DNA of 64,000 nucleotides from an uncultured Bacteroides sp. (GCF_963677685.1 NZ_OY782186.1:1-64000), one strand, 5' to 3'; shown: positions 21,163 through 31,174, counted from the first letter of the stretch. The notes: a model not told the origin generated them from the sequence alone. Made by a program: numbers and translations.

Positions 21163-21882
21163 ATGGCAAAGAATAGAATTTTTATTTTAGGGCTCATTAG
21201 CATAGCAATTTTTTTTCAATCCTGCCTCAAAGATGAAGAGACATACTCTTTAGCAATTGGCACTACAAAACTTATAGAAGGAAACAGGTACTATTTTGAC
21301 ATTGACGATAATGAAAAAATGCTACCTAACGATACTAGTAGCATCCAAGATTATAAGGCTATAGATGGACAACGCGCTTTTATCTATTTCAGTTTGCTTG
21401 ACAAAAAAATATCTGGATACGATTATAATGCAAAAGTTATTCACATAGAGAACATATTAACAAAGAATATAATTCCACTAACAGAAGAAACTACAGATAG
21501 CATTGGAGATGATCGCATAAATATTACAAATATGTGGTTAGGAGGTGAACATTTAAACATAGAATTTCAATTAATGGGAACGTTATCGTCCCAAAAGCCT
21601 CATATGGTCAATCTGGTTCAGAAGCAAATGGCTACCAATAATAATATAGATGAGTATCTAGAACTTGAATTTCGACACAATGCACACAACGATCCCCCTA
21701 ATCAATTAAGAAATGGCATCGTATCATTCAGGTTAAAAAATATAAACACTAATAACTATAAAGGAATAAAGATACGCGCAAATACCATTTATGATGGAAT
21801 AAAGTATTATACGATTAACTTTACCCATAACCCTCAAATTATAAAGAAAAATAAAGGCATACTAAATAGACAAATTAATTAA
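21163..21882 (+). CDS. NigD-like lipoprotein
   Basis: The protein begins with a lipoprotein signal (MAKNRIFILGLISIAIFFQSC, Cys at 21). The mature part starts LKDEETYSLAIGTTKLIEGNRYYFDIDDNEKMLPND, the pattern of NigD-like proteins found near sigma factors and surface systems in Bacteroidales. The frame opens at 21106, but the ATG at 21163 directly precedes the signal and is preferred, giving 239 residues. The role of the family is not known. It is divergent from the ECF sigma gene, with 153 bases between. Confidence 0.82.
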   Translation: MAKNRIFILGLISIAIFFQSCLKDEETYSLAIGTTKLIEGNRYYFDIDDNEKMLPNDTSSIQDYKAIDGQRAFIYFSLLDKKISGYDYNAKVIHIENILTKNIIPLTEETTDSIGDDRINITNMWLGGEHLNIEFQLMGTLSSQKPHMVNLVQKQMATNNNIDEYLELEFRHNAHNDPPNQLRNGIVSFRLKNINTNNYKGIKIRANTIYDGIKYYTINFTHNPQIIKKNKGILNRQIN

Positions 21883-22145
21883 TTTAACTATCAAATTCAA
21901 AAGATTATTCTACTGCTTAATAAGGGAGATCTAATATAGATAAACAATATTCGACTTTATAAAGTGATTACTTTATATTAAAGTTCATAAAACTACTTTT
22001 TCTCACTTCTTCTTCCCTATTCAACTCTTTCTTTATATCTTGCTGCTCTTAATTAGTCAAGAGAAGGTGGAACGTATTAGCATATACTAAAAACTAAACT
22101 CTAGCTTTTCTATTAAGAGATTAAAATATTTTAAATTATAGAACA

Positions 22146-23072
22146 ATGACAATTCAACAATTAGAATATATTTTAGCAGTAGAACAGTTCCGTCATTTTG
22201 CTAAAGCTGCTGAATATTGCAGTATAACGCAACCAACCCTTAGCGCTATGATACAAAAACTGGAAGAGGAATTGGGAGTAAAATTATTCGATCGAAGCGT
22301 TCAACCTATTTCTCCTACATTTATAGGTCAAAAAATTCTGCGCCAAGCCCGACTAGTCTTAACGCAAGTATCACACGTGAAGGAAATAATAGCAGAAGAG
22401 CAAGAACAGCTTTCCGGCATTTTTCGTTTAGCCGTCTTACCCACAATTGCTCCTTATCTTCTACCTCGCTTCTTTCCTGAATTAATAGAAGAGCATTCCA
22501 ATTTAGACATGCGCGTAACAGAGATGAAAACACTCGATATCAGGCAAGCCTTGCTAACTGATGAGATAGATGCCGCAATTATAGCTAGTGCCCCAGAAGA
22601 GGGTCTCTTTCATGAAGAAACCTTATTTTACGAAGAATTTTATGCCTATATCTCGCGCAAAGAGGTACTATTCAAGCATGAACTAATACGTACATCGGAT
22701 ATTACAGGTGAGCGTCTTTGGTTACTCGACGAAGGGCACTGTTTCAGAGATCAGCTAGTACGTTTCTGCCAAATGGAAGCAGTAAAGCTCTCCCAAATGG
22801 CATATAAATTAGGGAGTATGGAAACATTCATGCACATGGTAGAAAGTGGTAAAGGAATAACATTTGTCCCTAATTTAGCAGTATTACAATTTAATGATGA
22901 GCAAAAAGAATTAGTTCGCCCATTTGCAATTCCACGCCCCACAAGACGAATAGTACTTGTGACAAACAAAAATTTCATCAGACATAAACTATTAAATACG
23001 TTGAAAGAGAAAATTCGAGCAAGCGTTCCTCCAGAAATGTTGCAACTCCAGGTAACTCAAGTTTTAGTATAA
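22146..23072 (+). CDS. oxyR: OxyR, hydrogen-peroxide-sensing LysR-type regulator
   Basis: This is a LysR-type activator of peroxide defence genes. The N-terminal winged helix-turn-helix is at about 1-60 (FRHFAKAAEYCSITQPTLSA). The effector part carries GHCFRDQLVRFC, with Cys at residues 199 and 208, the same numbers as the redox pair of E. coli OxyR. The surrounding residues also match, so this is OxyR and not another LysR protein. The length of 308 is close to the family norm. No good promoter match is seen in the 263 bases upstream. The stop codon is only 11 bases from a dead transposase gene, so its downstream region has been altered. Confidence 0.95.
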   Translation: MTIQQLEYILAVEQFRHFAKAAEYCSITQPTLSAMIQKLEEELGVKLFDRSVQPISPTFIGQKILRQARLVLTQVSHVKEIIAEEQEQLSGIFRLAVLPTIAPYLLPRFFPELIEEHSNLDMRVTEMKTLDIRQALLTDEIDAAIIASAPEEGLFHEETLFYEEFYAYISRKEVLFKHELIRTSDITGERLWLLDEGHCFRDQLVRFCQMEAVKLSQMAYKLGSMETFMHMVESGKGITFVPNLAVLQFNDEQKELVRPFAIPRPTRRIVLVTNKNFIRHKLLNTLKEKIRASVPPEMLQLQVTQVLV

Positions 23073-23083
23073 ATAGTCGTCCC

Positions 23084-24390
23084 TTAAAAAGCATATTTCA
23101 GCGAGACACCTTTTATTGGAAGTGTTTCGTTGATTCTTTTTAGGAGTAGGTCAAGAACCCTCATGGCTCTTTTAAAATTATATGCTGCTGCCGCTAACAG
23201 AAGGTTGATAGCATTCCCTAATAGCCCTTTATAAAAGTTTCGTCCTAATCAATAATGAGTCTTCAAATGTCCGATGGTTAGTTCTATCCCTACCCGTTTG
23301 CAAAATAACTTGTACTTCTTCTTACGTTGATAGTAAGTACCTTTGTTTTTTGGCACACCAGGAATGAGTATTTGTGTCCCGTTCATCTCTTTGCTCCCAC
23401 GATATCCTCTATTTCCTGCTAATCGCCTAATACTTTTTCCCGTCAGCCGATGCACCTGTTCCAAGCTCTTCTCAATGGTATGCTCATCGTATTCATTTCG
23501 GAAAGAGCTGGCACCAAGAATGACACCTGTGGCAGAACGTATAATGGAGACTTTGTTACCAAATTCGTACTTTTTGTGTTCTTTACCTTTACTGATACCT
23601 TGAACATAAGATTCATGGATGGAATAAATCTTATGGGAAGAATTACGACGTTGTAAAAGTATCATTTCAAAAATAGATAGTAATTCATCATATACTCGAT
23701 TCTCCCTTAAATTACGTTTGAGTTCTCTGACTAGACACCTGGCAATCGTACGTAAACGCTTATCGGCTTTTATGGGTTTCTTCCGATTCTTGGGATGATT
23801 ACGAAAACGTTGATCCCGATAAATCCCTTTCAAAACAAACGTGTATGACTGACGTGTGGGCAGATTCAACTCTTTTACAATTTTAAGCACTTTACCAACT
23901 ATCTTTTTGTGCAGTTTTGCATCTGTGAGATAAGTTATATTCTTTTCTTGTACAGTAAAGTAGATAAAGGCAATATCATGATGCTGATCATCACTCTTGT
24001 CATCATTCACTCAGATGCTTTCAGAGAGAATAAGCTCTATCCCTTTTCCACCTATCCGTTTGCGAAAATGGACTACTTCAGATGAATTACAAGGAAAAGA
24101 AGGCACAAATCCATGCATACCGCAGAAATATTGAAAATAGGCATTCTCGCTCCATTGTTCTACAACGGATTTATCAGAGATGTACGCAGATGTTTGAGAA
24201 TCAGTAACCCGCACATCAGGCGGATCCGTTTAGCCGGACGACTATTATCTTGGCAATAAAGAGGAGTGAATGCTTCTTCAAAAACGGACCAGTTAATCTT
24301 GTGAGAGAGTTTATGCAAAGGGTGCTGTCAGTTCAGTAAATCATCCAGAGATGAGAAGAAAGACGGGAAGAATTGAGTTGTATGTATCAT
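23084..24390 (-). pseudogene. degenerate IS5-type DDE transposase
   Basis: Translation in linked frames recovers most of an IS5-superfamily transposase. The N-terminus (FEEAFTPLYCQDNSRPAKRI) and SVVEQWSENAYFQYFCGMHG are seen, then TVQEKNITYLTDAKL, NRGYRG, IGHLK and NFYKGLLGNAINLLLAAAA. Lesions are TGA at 24328-24330, a one-base frameshift near 24205, TGA at 24011-24013 and a stop near 23246. Two catalytic Asp are replaced: TAC at 23960-23962 (D to Y) and AAT at 23411-23413 (D to N). The Glu of the third motif remains (GIELTIGHLK). It cannot be active. I could not find matching terminal inverted repeats. Confidence 0.9.
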
Positions 24391-24568
24391 AAAATTCTGC
24401 AAATTTATACATCTAAAGACATAAGAACTTGCAGATTTATAAAAAGAATTATCCTATTATATTACTGTTAATCAGTATATAAATGACTTTTTTAAGAACC
24501 TAGTAAATAATATTCTAAAAATATCAAACAAGCTAGCAAAAACATGGCTTCCTTCCTAAAAAAGGAAA
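24391..24568. other. gene-free AT-rich spacer next to the dead IS
   Basis: I see no gene, RNA or promoter here. CTGCAAATTTATAC and AACTTGCAGATT make a weak inverted pair near 24397-24438. This stretch may include the lost end of the insertion sequence. Confidence 0.5.
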
Positions 24569-24604
24569 ACGTACAATTGTTCTTGAATAAGAACAATTGT
24601 ACGT
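24569..24604 (-). terminator. perfect 16-base hairpin, second terminator behind the ribosomal operon
   Basis: ACGTACAATTGTTCTT at 24569-24584 and its exact reverse complement at 24589-24604 enclose a four-base loop. On the minus strand it is followed by TTTTCCTTTTTT, so it can act as a back-up terminator for transcription coming from rplQ. Confidence 0.65.
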
Positions 24605-24699
24605 AATGAATGATACAAAAAAAATCTCCTCCAACTTTTAAGCAAAAACATCGCAAAACAAAAGACATTATCTAATCCCTAAAATCAACATTGTTTTAC

Positions 24700-24745
24700 A
24701 AAAAACAAAAAAGGCAATAAAGAGATTTTAATCTTCTTCATTGCC
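24700..24745 (-). terminator. intrinsic terminator of the ribosomal protein operon
   Basis: On the minus strand GGCAATGAAGAAGAT pairs with ATCTCTTTATTGCC (a few wobbles) and is followed by TTTTTTG and more T. It lies 117 bases behind the rplQ stop codon and closes the long S10-spc-alpha transcript. Confidence 0.8.
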
Positions 24746-24861
24746 CCTAGTATTATCAAGCTAAGTAGTGAGTTTTAACCTACATTTACTTCTAAAAAGA
24801 TATAAGAGATTAGAAATAATATACACTAAAACGAAAAATCAACAACCGCAAAACAGGTGAT

Positions 24862-25338
24862 TTATTGATTTTCTTCTTGAGATACCTCAACAGCATCCAC
24901 TACTTCAGCTGCTTCTTTAACTTTTTTGGATCGACGAGTACGAGTTGCTTTCTTAGGTGCTACATCTTTCTTCATATTTTCGTTATAATCAACTAATTCT
25001 ATGAAACACATTTCAGCATTATCTCCAAGACGATTTCCTAACTTAATAATGCGCGTATATCCTCCTTGGCGATCTCCAACTTGCGTAGAAATCTCTTTAT
25101 ACAATTCAGTAACAGCATATTTATCTTGTAAGTTACTAAAAACGATACGACGTGAATTAGTAGTATCGTCTTTTGATCTTGTTATCAAAGGTTCTACAAA
25201 TTTCTTAAGAGCCTTAGCTTTAGCAACAGTCGTTGTTATTCTCTTATGCTTAATTAAAGAACATGCCATATTAGACAACATAGCAGATCTATGAGAAGCA
25301 GTACGACCTAAATGATTAAATTTCTTATTATGTCTCAT
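24862..25338 (-). CDS. rplQ: 50S ribosomal protein L17
   Basis: L17 binds 23S rRNA near the exit-tunnel side of the large subunit. The N-terminus [20 protein letters not shown] is diagnostic. The core ends at about residue 120, and a basic then acidic tail of some 35 residues follows, as in other Bacteroidetes. It is the last gene of the alpha cluster, five bases behind rpoA, and is followed by two terminators. Confidence 0.98.
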   Translation of the reverse strand: MRHNKKFNHLGRTASHRSAMLSNMACSLIKHKRITTTVAKAKALKKFVEPLITRSKDDTTNSRRIVFSNLQDKYAVTELYKEISTQVGDRQGGYTRIIKLGNRLGDNAEMCFIELVDYNENMKKDVAPKKATRTRRSKKVKEAAEVVDAVEVSQEENQ

Positions 25339-25343
25339 TTCTA

Positions 25344-26336
25344 TTATTCTTTTTCTAATTTGTATTTTGAAATATCAGTCCCAAAAGATAGATTCAAACT
25401 CTCCAACAAATCATCAAGTTCTGTTAGGGATTTTTTTCCAAAATTTCTAAATTTCAACAAATCAGTTTTATTAAACTGAACCAAATCCCCAAGAGTCTCT
25501 ACGTCCGCAGCCTTTAAGCAATTCAAGGCACGAACAGATAGATCCATGTCAACCAATTTAGTTTTCAGCAATTGACGCATATGCAAGATCTCCTCATCAA
25601 ATTCTTCATTCCCATCAACATCTGCGTTCTCTAAAGTTATCTTTTCATCAGAGAACAACATAAAATGATAAATAAGAATTTTAGCAGCTTCTTTCAATGC
25701 TTCTTTAGGATGGATAGAACCGTCGGTTGTTATTTCCAATATCAATTTTTCATAATCCGTCTTCTGTTCAACACGAAAGTTTTCAACCAAATATTTAACG
25801 TTACGAATAGGAGTATAAATAGAATCAATAGGAATTACATTAACATCTGTGCAAAACTCTCGATTATCATCCGCAGGAACATATCCACGTCCCTTATTGA
25901 TAGTAAGATCAATTTGCATAGTTGCCTTAGGATCCAAATGACATATTACCAATTGAGGATTCAACACTTCAAATCCTGTTAAATATTTACCAATGTCACC
26001 AGCTTTAAATTCAGTCAAATTCTCTACAGTAATACTTACTTTCTCACTTTCAAATTCTTCAACGATTTGTTTAAATCTTACTTGTTTAAGATTCAAAATA
26101 ATGTTAGTAACATCTTCTTTGACTCCAGGAACACTAGAGAACTCATGTTCTATCCCCTCTATTTTTATATTAGTAATAGCAAAGCCCTCTAATGAAGATA
26201 GAAGAATACGGCGCAATGCATTACCCACGGTAATTCCAAAACCAGGCTCCAAAGGACGAAACTCAAATTTTCCGAATTTAGGATCCGCTTCCAACATTAA
26301 TACTTTATCAGGTTTCTGAAATGCTAATATCGCCAT
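25344..26336 (-). CDS. rpoA: DNA-directed RNA polymerase subunit alpha
   Basis: Alpha dimerises and nucleates assembly of RNA polymerase. The N-terminal assembly domain covers about 1-230 ([28 protein letters not shown]). The C-terminal domain at about 250-320 ([20 protein letters not shown], then [16 protein letters not shown]) has the helix-hairpin-helix that touches UP elements and activators. This matters for the A-tracts upstream of the rRNA promoters here. It lies between rpsD (11-base gap) and rplQ (5-base gap). The length of 330 is normal. Confidence 0.98.
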   Translation of the reverse strand: MAILAFQKPDKVLMLEADPKFGKFEFRPLEPGFGITVGNALRRILLSSLEGFAITNIKIEGIEHEFSSVPGVKEDVTNIILNLKQVRFKQIVEEFESEKVSITVENLTEFKAGDIGKYLTGFEVLNPQLVICHLDPKATMQIDLTINKGRGYVPADDNREFCTDVNVIPIDSIYTPIRNVKYLVENFRVEQKTDYEKLILEITTDGSIHPKEALKEAAKILIYHFMLFSDEKITLENADVDGNEEFDEEILHMRQLLKTKLVDMDLSVRALNCLKAADVETLGDLVQFNKTDLLKFRNFGKKSLTELDDLLESLNLSFGTDISKYKLEKE

Positions 26337-26347
26337 GAAATTAATTA

Positions 26348-26953
26348 TTATTTAGAATACAACTCTACAATCAAATGTTCTTTAATATTCTCAGGAATGT
26401 CTGTACGCTCTGGAATATGTAATAATTTACCAACTTTAGAAGTCTCATCCCATTCTAACCAAGCATATTTGCTGTGATTAAAACCTGCAAGAGAATTCAA
26501 AATAATTTCCAAAGATTTAGATCTCTCACGGACACCAACTAATTGACCAGGTTTAACCGCAAAAGAAGGAATATTAACGACCTTTCCATCAACAGTTATG
26601 TGACGATGTCCCACAAGTTGACGAGCAGCAGCACGAGTAGGAGCAATACCTAAACGAAAAACTACATTATCTAAGCGAGACTCAAGTTGCTGAAGAAGAA
26701 TTTCACCAGTAATTCCTTTTGCAGATTCTGCTTTTTCAAATAAATTACGAAACTGTTTTTCTAAAACTCCATAAGTATATTTGGCTTTCTGTTTTTCACG
26801 AAGTTGAATACCATACTCAGAAGTTTTACGCTTTCTTGAATTTCCATGTTGTCCAGGAGGATAGTTTTTCTTTGATAAAACCTTATCAGCTCCAAAAATG
26901 CCTTCACCAAACTTACGGGCTATTCTCGATTTTGGTCCAGTATATCTAGCCAT
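26348..26953 (-). CDS. rpsD: 30S ribosomal protein S4
   Basis: S4 starts small-subunit assembly at the 16S 5' domain and may regulate its own operon. The S4 RNA-binding motif is visible ([20 protein letters not shown], then [15 protein letters not shown]). The N-terminal zinc cysteines seen in some bacteria are absent. The 99-base gap before it, behind rpsK, is the largest in this part of the cluster and could hold a control site, but I see no clear hairpin. Confidence 0.98.
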   Translation of the reverse strand: MARYTGPKSRIARKFGEGIFGADKVLSKKNYPPGQHGNSRKRKTSEYGIQLREKQKAKYTYGVLEKQFRNLFEKAESAKGITGEILLQQLESRLDNVVFRLGIAPTRAAARQLVGHRHITVDGKVVNIPSFAVKPGQLVGVRERSKSLEIILNSLAGFNHSKYAWLEWDETSKVGKLLHIPERTDIPENIKEHLIVELYSK

Positions 26954-27052
26954 TTCTTTTCTTTTTATTATAATTATGAACTCAAACTATTTATAGTAGC
27001 ATATTAGATTGCGTAATATAAAAATCTAAGAACAATTTTATTTAAAATAATA

Positions 27053-27442
27053 TTAAACTCTACGTCTTTTGGGAGGACGACAACCATTATGAGGTAATGG
27101 AGTAACATCTATTATCTCTGAAACTTCTATGCCGGCAGCATGAATTGTACGAATTGCCGATTCACGTCCATTTCCCGGACCCTTTACATAGGCTTTAACC
27201 TTTCTTAATCCAAGGTCAAATGCTATTTTTGCACAATCTTGAGCAGCCATTTGTGCTGCATAAGGAGTATTCTTCTTAGAACCTCTAAATCCCATTTTTC
27301 CTGCAGATGACCATGATATTATCTGCCCTTCATTATTAGCAAGAGAAACAATAATATTGTTGAAAGATGAATGAACATGCAATTGTCCATTAGCATCTAC
27401 CTTAACATTTCTCTTTTTTGCTGCAACTGTTTTTTTTGCCAT
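27053..27442 (-). CDS. rpsK: 30S ribosomal protein S11
   Basis: S11 lines the platform of the small subunit near the mRNA exit. The signatures [16 protein letters not shown] and the tail [15 protein letters not shown] are typical. The basic N-terminal extension ([15 protein letters not shown]) is common in Bacteroidetes. It follows rpsM after 11 bases. Confidence 0.98.
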   Translation of the reverse strand: MAKKTVAAKKRNVKVDANGQLHVHSSFNNIIVSLANNEGQIISWSSAGKMGFRGSKKNTPYAAQMAAQDCAKIAFDLGLRKVKAYVKGPGNGRESAIRTIHAAGIEVSEIIDVTPLPHNGCRPPKRRRV

Positions 27443-27453
27443 ATCAACAATTA

Positions 27454-27834
27454 TTATTTAGTAGCTTTTTTCTTGTTAGCAACTGTTTTCTTCCTTCCCT
27501 TACGAGTACGAGCATTATTTTTTGTACTTTGTCCTCTAACAGGTAATCCTATACGATGACGTACTCCTCTATAACAACCAATATCCATAAGGCGTTTAAT
27601 ATTCAGCTGAACCTCCGATCTTAGCTCTCCCTCAACTTTAAATCCTGCACCTATAATTTCACGGATCATAGCAGCTTGATCATCAGTCCAGTCTTTAACC
27701 TTAAGGTCCTTATCCACACCTGCTTTCTCAAGAATTTTAATTGAACTACTGCGTCCTATACCATATACATAGGTTAACGCCACCTCTCCTCTTTTATTCT
27801 GAGGTAAATCTACACCAACTATTCTTATAGCCAT
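27454..27834 (-). CDS. rpsM: 30S ribosomal protein S13
   Basis: S13 sits in the head of the small subunit, bridging to the large subunit and touching P-site tRNA. The start [20 protein letters not shown] and [20 protein letters not shown] are diagnostic. It follows rpmJ after 32 bases. The Lys-rich tail reaches into the tRNA site in known structures. Confidence 0.98.
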   Translation of the reverse strand: MAIRIVGVDLPQNKRGEVALTYVYGIGRSSSIKILEKAGVDKDLKVKDWTDDQAAMIREIIGAGFKVEGELRSEVQLNIKRLMDIGCYRGVRHRIGLPVRGQSTKNNARTRKGRKKTVANKKKATK

Positions 27835-27866
27835 ATCTAAATCATTTTTCTTCCAAAAATAATAAA

Positions 27867-27983
27867 CTATCCCTGACGCTGTTTATACTTAGGGTTTTTC
27901 TTATTAATAATATACAAACAGCCATTACGTCTTACTATCTTACATTCTGGCGTACGCTTCTTTAGTGATGCTCTAACTTTCAT
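27867..27983 (-). CDS. rpmJ: 50S ribosomal protein L36, zinc-free type
   Basis: This small frame encodes 38 residues starting [20 protein letters not shown] and ending NPKYKQRQG. The ending is the L36 signature. Of the four zinc ligands of the classic protein, only one Cys (ECK) stays in place and the final His is Tyr, so this is the zinc-independent form. It lies between infA (9 bases) and rpsM, its normal site. Translation gives an uninterrupted frame from ATG 27983 to TAG. Confidence 0.95.
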   Translation of the reverse strand: MKVRASLKKRTPECKIVRRNGCLYIINKKNPKYKQRQG

Positions 27984-27992
27984 ATCATATTA

Positions 27993-28211
27993 TTATTTAT
28001 ATCTAAACACAATTCGTCCCTTAGATAAATCGTAAGGAGACATTTCCACTCTCACTTTATCTCCTGGCAGAATCTTTATATAATGCATTCTCATCTTGCC
28101 AGAAATATGAGCCGTTATTTCATGCCCATTATCCAACTCAACACGAAACATTGCATTAGACAATGCTTCAACAATAATCCCATCTTGCTCTATTGCAGAT
28201 TGTTTTGCCAT
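27993..28211 (-). CDS. infA: translation initiation factor IF-1
   Basis: IF-1 binds the A site during initiation. The 72-residue OB-fold protein begins [20 protein letters not shown] and contains [21 protein letters not shown]. The frame opens 13 codons earlier (28250), but MAKQ is the conserved start. It is 71 bases behind secY, with no methionine aminopeptidase gene between. Confidence 0.98.
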   Translation of the reverse strand: MAKQSAIEQDGIIVEALSNAMFRVELDNGHEITAHISGKMRMHYIKILPGDKVRVEMSPYDLSKGRIVFRYK

Positions 28212-28282
28212 ACAAACTATTATTACAAATTTTATCAATAAATTAAGCAATAAGAAAAACTATATTACTTAGTCTATTTGTA

Positions 28283-29629
28283 TTAATATGCAGTAACTCC
28301 TCCATTACCTACACGACCCTTTATTCGACCAGATTTCAACAAACCATCATAATGGCGCATAAGCAAATGGCTTTCTATTTGCTGCAATGTGTCTAAAACA
28401 ACCCCGACAAGAATCAATAAAGATGTACCACCAAAAAATTGGGCAAATTCAGCTTTAACACCAAAGATACCAGCAAAAGCAGGCATAATAGCAACTAATG
28501 CCAAAAAGAAAGACCCTGGGAAAGTTATACGAGACATTATATCATCAATATATTCAGCAGTATTTTTACCGGGCTTAATTCCTGGAATAAAACCATTATT
28601 TCTTTTCATATCTTCAGCCATCTGCGTTGGATTTATTGTTATAGCTGTATAAAAATAGGTAAACAATATAATCATTACAGAAAAAACTAAATTATACAAG
28701 AAACTTGTATGATCGGTAAAAGCATGAAGAATACCACCGCCTTTATTTACATTCGAGAAACCAATAAAAGTTATTGGTATAAACATAATAGCTTGGGCAA
28801 AAATAATAGGCATAACCCCTGCAGCGTTTACTTTTAAAGGAATATATTGCCTTGCACCGCCATACTGTTTATTACCTACAACTTTCTTAGCATACTGAAC
28901 TGGCACTTTTCTAGTGCCTTGAACCAATAAAATAGCTGCAGCAATTACTAAAAGTAGAAAAACAATCTCAATCAAAAACATAATAAGTCCACCATTATCA
29001 CTCATTCGTGAAACTAATTCTTGAAATAGAGATTGTGGAAGACGTGCTATAATACCAACCAAAATAATGAATGAGATACCATTGCCAATCCCCTTATCAG
29101 TAATCCTTTCTCCAAGCCAAAGAATAAACATACTCCCAGCAGCCAAAATAATGGTAGAAGTAAACATAAACAATGTCCAATCTAATGAAGCATTCAAAGA
29201 AGGTCCCGCTTGCATTTTAAGATTAAGCAAATATGAAGGTGCTTGTACCAATAATATTGCAATCGTTAAATAACGAGTATACTGATTCATCTTTCTTCGT
29301 CCACTTTCACCTTCATGTTGCAATTTTTGAAAATAAGGGACTGCAATCCCTAACAATTGAATTACAATGGAAGCTGAAATATACGGCATAATACCTAAAG
29401 CAAAAATAGAAGCGTTAGAGAAGGCTCCTCCTGAAAACATATTCAATAGGGCCAAAAGTCCTTCACTTGTCTGTTTGTGCAATTGACTTAACATACCAGG
29501 ATTAATTCCAGGAAGCACAACATAGGATCCAAAACGATAAATTGCAACAAACAATACGGTGATGAGAATCCGTTGTCGCAGATCCTCAACTTTCCATATA
29601 TTCTTTAATGTTTCAATAGCTTTTCTCAT
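28283..29629 (-). CDS. secY: protein translocase channel subunit SecY
   Basis: SecY forms the inner-membrane channel for secreted and membrane proteins, together with SecE (also encoded in this window). Ten hydrophobic helices are readable, with the plug region near FSGGAFSNASIFALGIMPYI and the cytosolic loop motif KNNAEYID-like in PGKNTAEYIDDIMSRITFPG. The length of 448 is usual. It follows rplO after four bases and ends the spc part of the cluster. Confidence 0.98.
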   Translation of the reverse strand: MRKAIETLKNIWKVEDLRQRILITVLFVAIYRFGSYVVLPGINPGMLSQLHKQTSEGLLALLNMFSGGAFSNASIFALGIMPYISASIVIQLLGIAVPYFQKLQHEGESGRRKMNQYTRYLTIAILLVQAPSYLLNLKMQAGPSLNASLDWTLFMFTSTIILAAGSMFILWLGERITDKGIGNGISFIILVGIIARLPQSLFQELVSRMSDNGGLIMFLIEIVFLLLVIAAAILLVQGTRKVPVQYAKKVVGNKQYGGARQYIPLKVNAAGVMPIIFAQAIMFIPITFIGFSNVNKGGGILHAFTDHTSFLYNLVFSVMIILFTYFYTAITINPTQMAEDMKRNNGFIPGIKPGKNTAEYIDDIMSRITFPGSFFLALVAIMPAFAGIFGVKAEFAQFFGGTSLLILVGVVLDTLQQIESHLLMRHYDGLLKSGRIKGRVGNGGVTAY

Positions 29630-29633
29630 TGAA

Positions 29634-30080
29634 TTAAAGTTTTACAGCATTTCCACCTAGTGCTTCAATAGAAAGGATTGCTTTCTTTGAGAAAGCATGA
29701 GCTTCTACTTCAAGCTTAGTTGTCAAAGAGCCATTTCCCAATATTTTTACCAATTGTGAAGTTGACACAAACTTAGCTTCTATAAAATCATCAATTCCTA
29801 TTTTATCTGTTTTCTTTAACTCTGCAAGTTTCTGAACCATTTCTAAATTAATGGCTTTATATTCTACCCGATTGATATTCTTAAAACCAAACTTAGGAAC
29901 GCGACGTTGAAGAGGCATTTGACCACCTTCAAAACCAACCTTCTTTGAATATCCAGATCTAGATTTGGCCCCCTTATGACCTCTTGTCGATGTGCCTCCC
30001 AATCCTGAGCCCGCACCACGGCCAATTCTTTTACGTGTTTTAGTCGAACCTTCAGCAGGTTTCAAATTACTTAAATCCAT
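29634..30080 (-). CDS. rplO: 50S ribosomal protein L15
   Basis: L15 binds 23S rRNA in late large-subunit assembly. The start [20 protein letters not shown] and the Gly-rich [20 protein letters not shown] are diagnostic. The frame opens at 30122, but MDLSNL is the conserved start, giving 148 residues. It lies between rpmD and secY. Confidence 0.98.
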   Translation of the reverse strand: MDLSNLKPAEGSTKTRKRIGRGAGSGLGGTSTRGHKGAKSRSGYSKKVGFEGGQMPLQRRVPKFGFKNINRVEYKAINLEMVQKLAELKKTDKIGIDDFIEAKFVSTSQLVKILGNGSLTTKLEVEAHAFSKKAILSIEALGGNAVKL

Positions 30081-30111
30081 AATTATAACTAAATTTATAT
30101 TCAATAAATGA

Positions 30112-30288
30112 TTACTCAACAATGGTAACTAAATGCTTAACTTTATTTACCATTCCCAAAATAGAAGGCGTGCATTCATGTTGCACAACAGCATTCATCT
30201 TACGAAGACCTAATGCATCTAAAGTTCTCTTTTGATCTACAGGAGCACCAATTCGGCTCTTTATTTGCTTAATTTTAACAACTGTCAT
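30112..30288 (-). CDS. rpmD: 50S ribosomal protein L30
   Basis: This frame encodes 58 residues beginning [20 protein letters not shown] and containing [11 protein letters not shown], the L30 pattern. It fits exactly between rpsE (18 bases) and rplO (31 bases), the usual position. The uninterrupted frame runs from ATG 30288 to TAA 30112. Confidence 0.96.
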   Translation of the reverse strand: MTVVKIKQIKSRIGAPVDQKRTLDALGLRKMNAVVQHECTPSILGMVNKVKHLVTIVE

Positions 30289-30306
30289 ATAAAAAATCTC
30301 CTTCTT

Positions 30307-30825
30307 TTATCCTCTAAATACTTTTTCAATACTAACGCCTCTATTCTGGGCAACCATTCTTGCATCACGCATTTCACTCAAAGCAAGAATTGTAGCTTTA
30401 ACTAAATTATGGGGATTAGACGATCCCTTAGATTTAGCCAAAACATCAGTAACACCAACACTTTCAAGAACCGCACGCATTGCACCGCCTGCGACAACTC
30501 CTGTTCCATGAGAAGCTGGCTTAATAAAGACTTCTGCACCTCCAAACTTTGCAATTTGCTCATGAGGTACAGTCCCTTTTAACAAAGGTATTTTTATTAA
30601 ATTTTTCTTAGCAGACTCAACTCCTTTAGCAATTGCAGCTGTCACTTCACCTGCTTTACCTAAGCCCCATCCAATAACACCATCTTCATTTCCGACAACA
30701 ACAATTGCAGAAAAACTAAAAGTTCTACCACCTTTTGTCACCTTAGTTACTCTGTTTATAGCAACTAATCTGTCTTTCAACTCCAAGTCATTGGCTATTT
30801 TCACTTTACCATTAATTACTGACAT
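30307..30825 (-). CDS. rpsE: 30S ribosomal protein S5
   Basis: S5 helps translational accuracy at the small-subunit body. The double-stranded RNA-binding half ([20 protein letters not shown]) and [20 protein letters not shown] are typical. The frame opens at 30867 inside rplR, but [10 protein letters not shown] at 30825 is four bases past the rplR stop and is preferred, giving 172 residues. Confidence 0.97.
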   Translation of the reverse strand: MSVINGKVKIANDLELKDRLVAINRVTKVTKGGRTFSFSAIVVVGNEDGVIGWGLGKAGEVTAAIAKGVESAKKNLIKIPLLKGTVPHEQIAKFGGAEVFIKPASHGTGVVAGGAMRAVLESVGVTDVLAKSKGSSNPHNLVKATILALSEMRDARMVAQNRGVSIEKVFRG

Positions 30826-30829
30826 GATA

Positions 30830-31174
30830 TTAAAATTTAAGTCCACCATTACGAGCTGCATCAGCAACTTCTTTTACTCTCCCGTGATATAAATAACCAT
30901 TACGATCAAATACAACAGTTGATATACCCGCTTCTTGAGCTTTTTTAGCGATTAAATCGCCAACTTTCACTGCTTGATCTTTTTTAGGTAATTTACCTTC
31001 TAAGCTCAAAGAAGAAGCAGATGCTAAAGTAACGCCAGAAATATCATCTATTATTTGCACATAAATTTGTTTGTTACTTCTGAAGATGCTCAAACGAGGG
31101 CGTTCTGCTGAACCAGATATTTTATTGCGTACTCTGTACTTAATTTTAGTCCGTCTTTCTATTTTTATTGTCAT
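30830..31174 (-). CDS. rplR: 50S ribosomal protein L18
   Basis: L18 brings 5S rRNA to the large subunit. [20 protein letters not shown] and the tail [20 protein letters not shown] are diagnostic. Two ATG codons stand in a row at 31177 and 31174, and MTIKIERR at 31174 fits the family start best. It follows rplF after 20 bases. Confidence 0.97.
   Translation of the reverse strand: MTIKIERRTKIKYRVRNKISGSAERPRLSIFRSNKQIYVQIIDDISGVTLASASSLSLEGKLPKKDQAVKVGDLIAKKAQEAGISTVVFDRNGYLYHGRVKEVADAARNGGLKF

Noticed and set aside
23073..24450. Search for terminal inverted repeats of the IS relic
   Set aside because: I could not match the left end near TAGTCGTCCC with a right end; the boundary is lost or beyond my reading.
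30830..30867. Long start of rpsE inside rplR
   Set aside because: The residues before [10 protein letters not shown] are the rplR end in another frame; the internal ATG fits the family.
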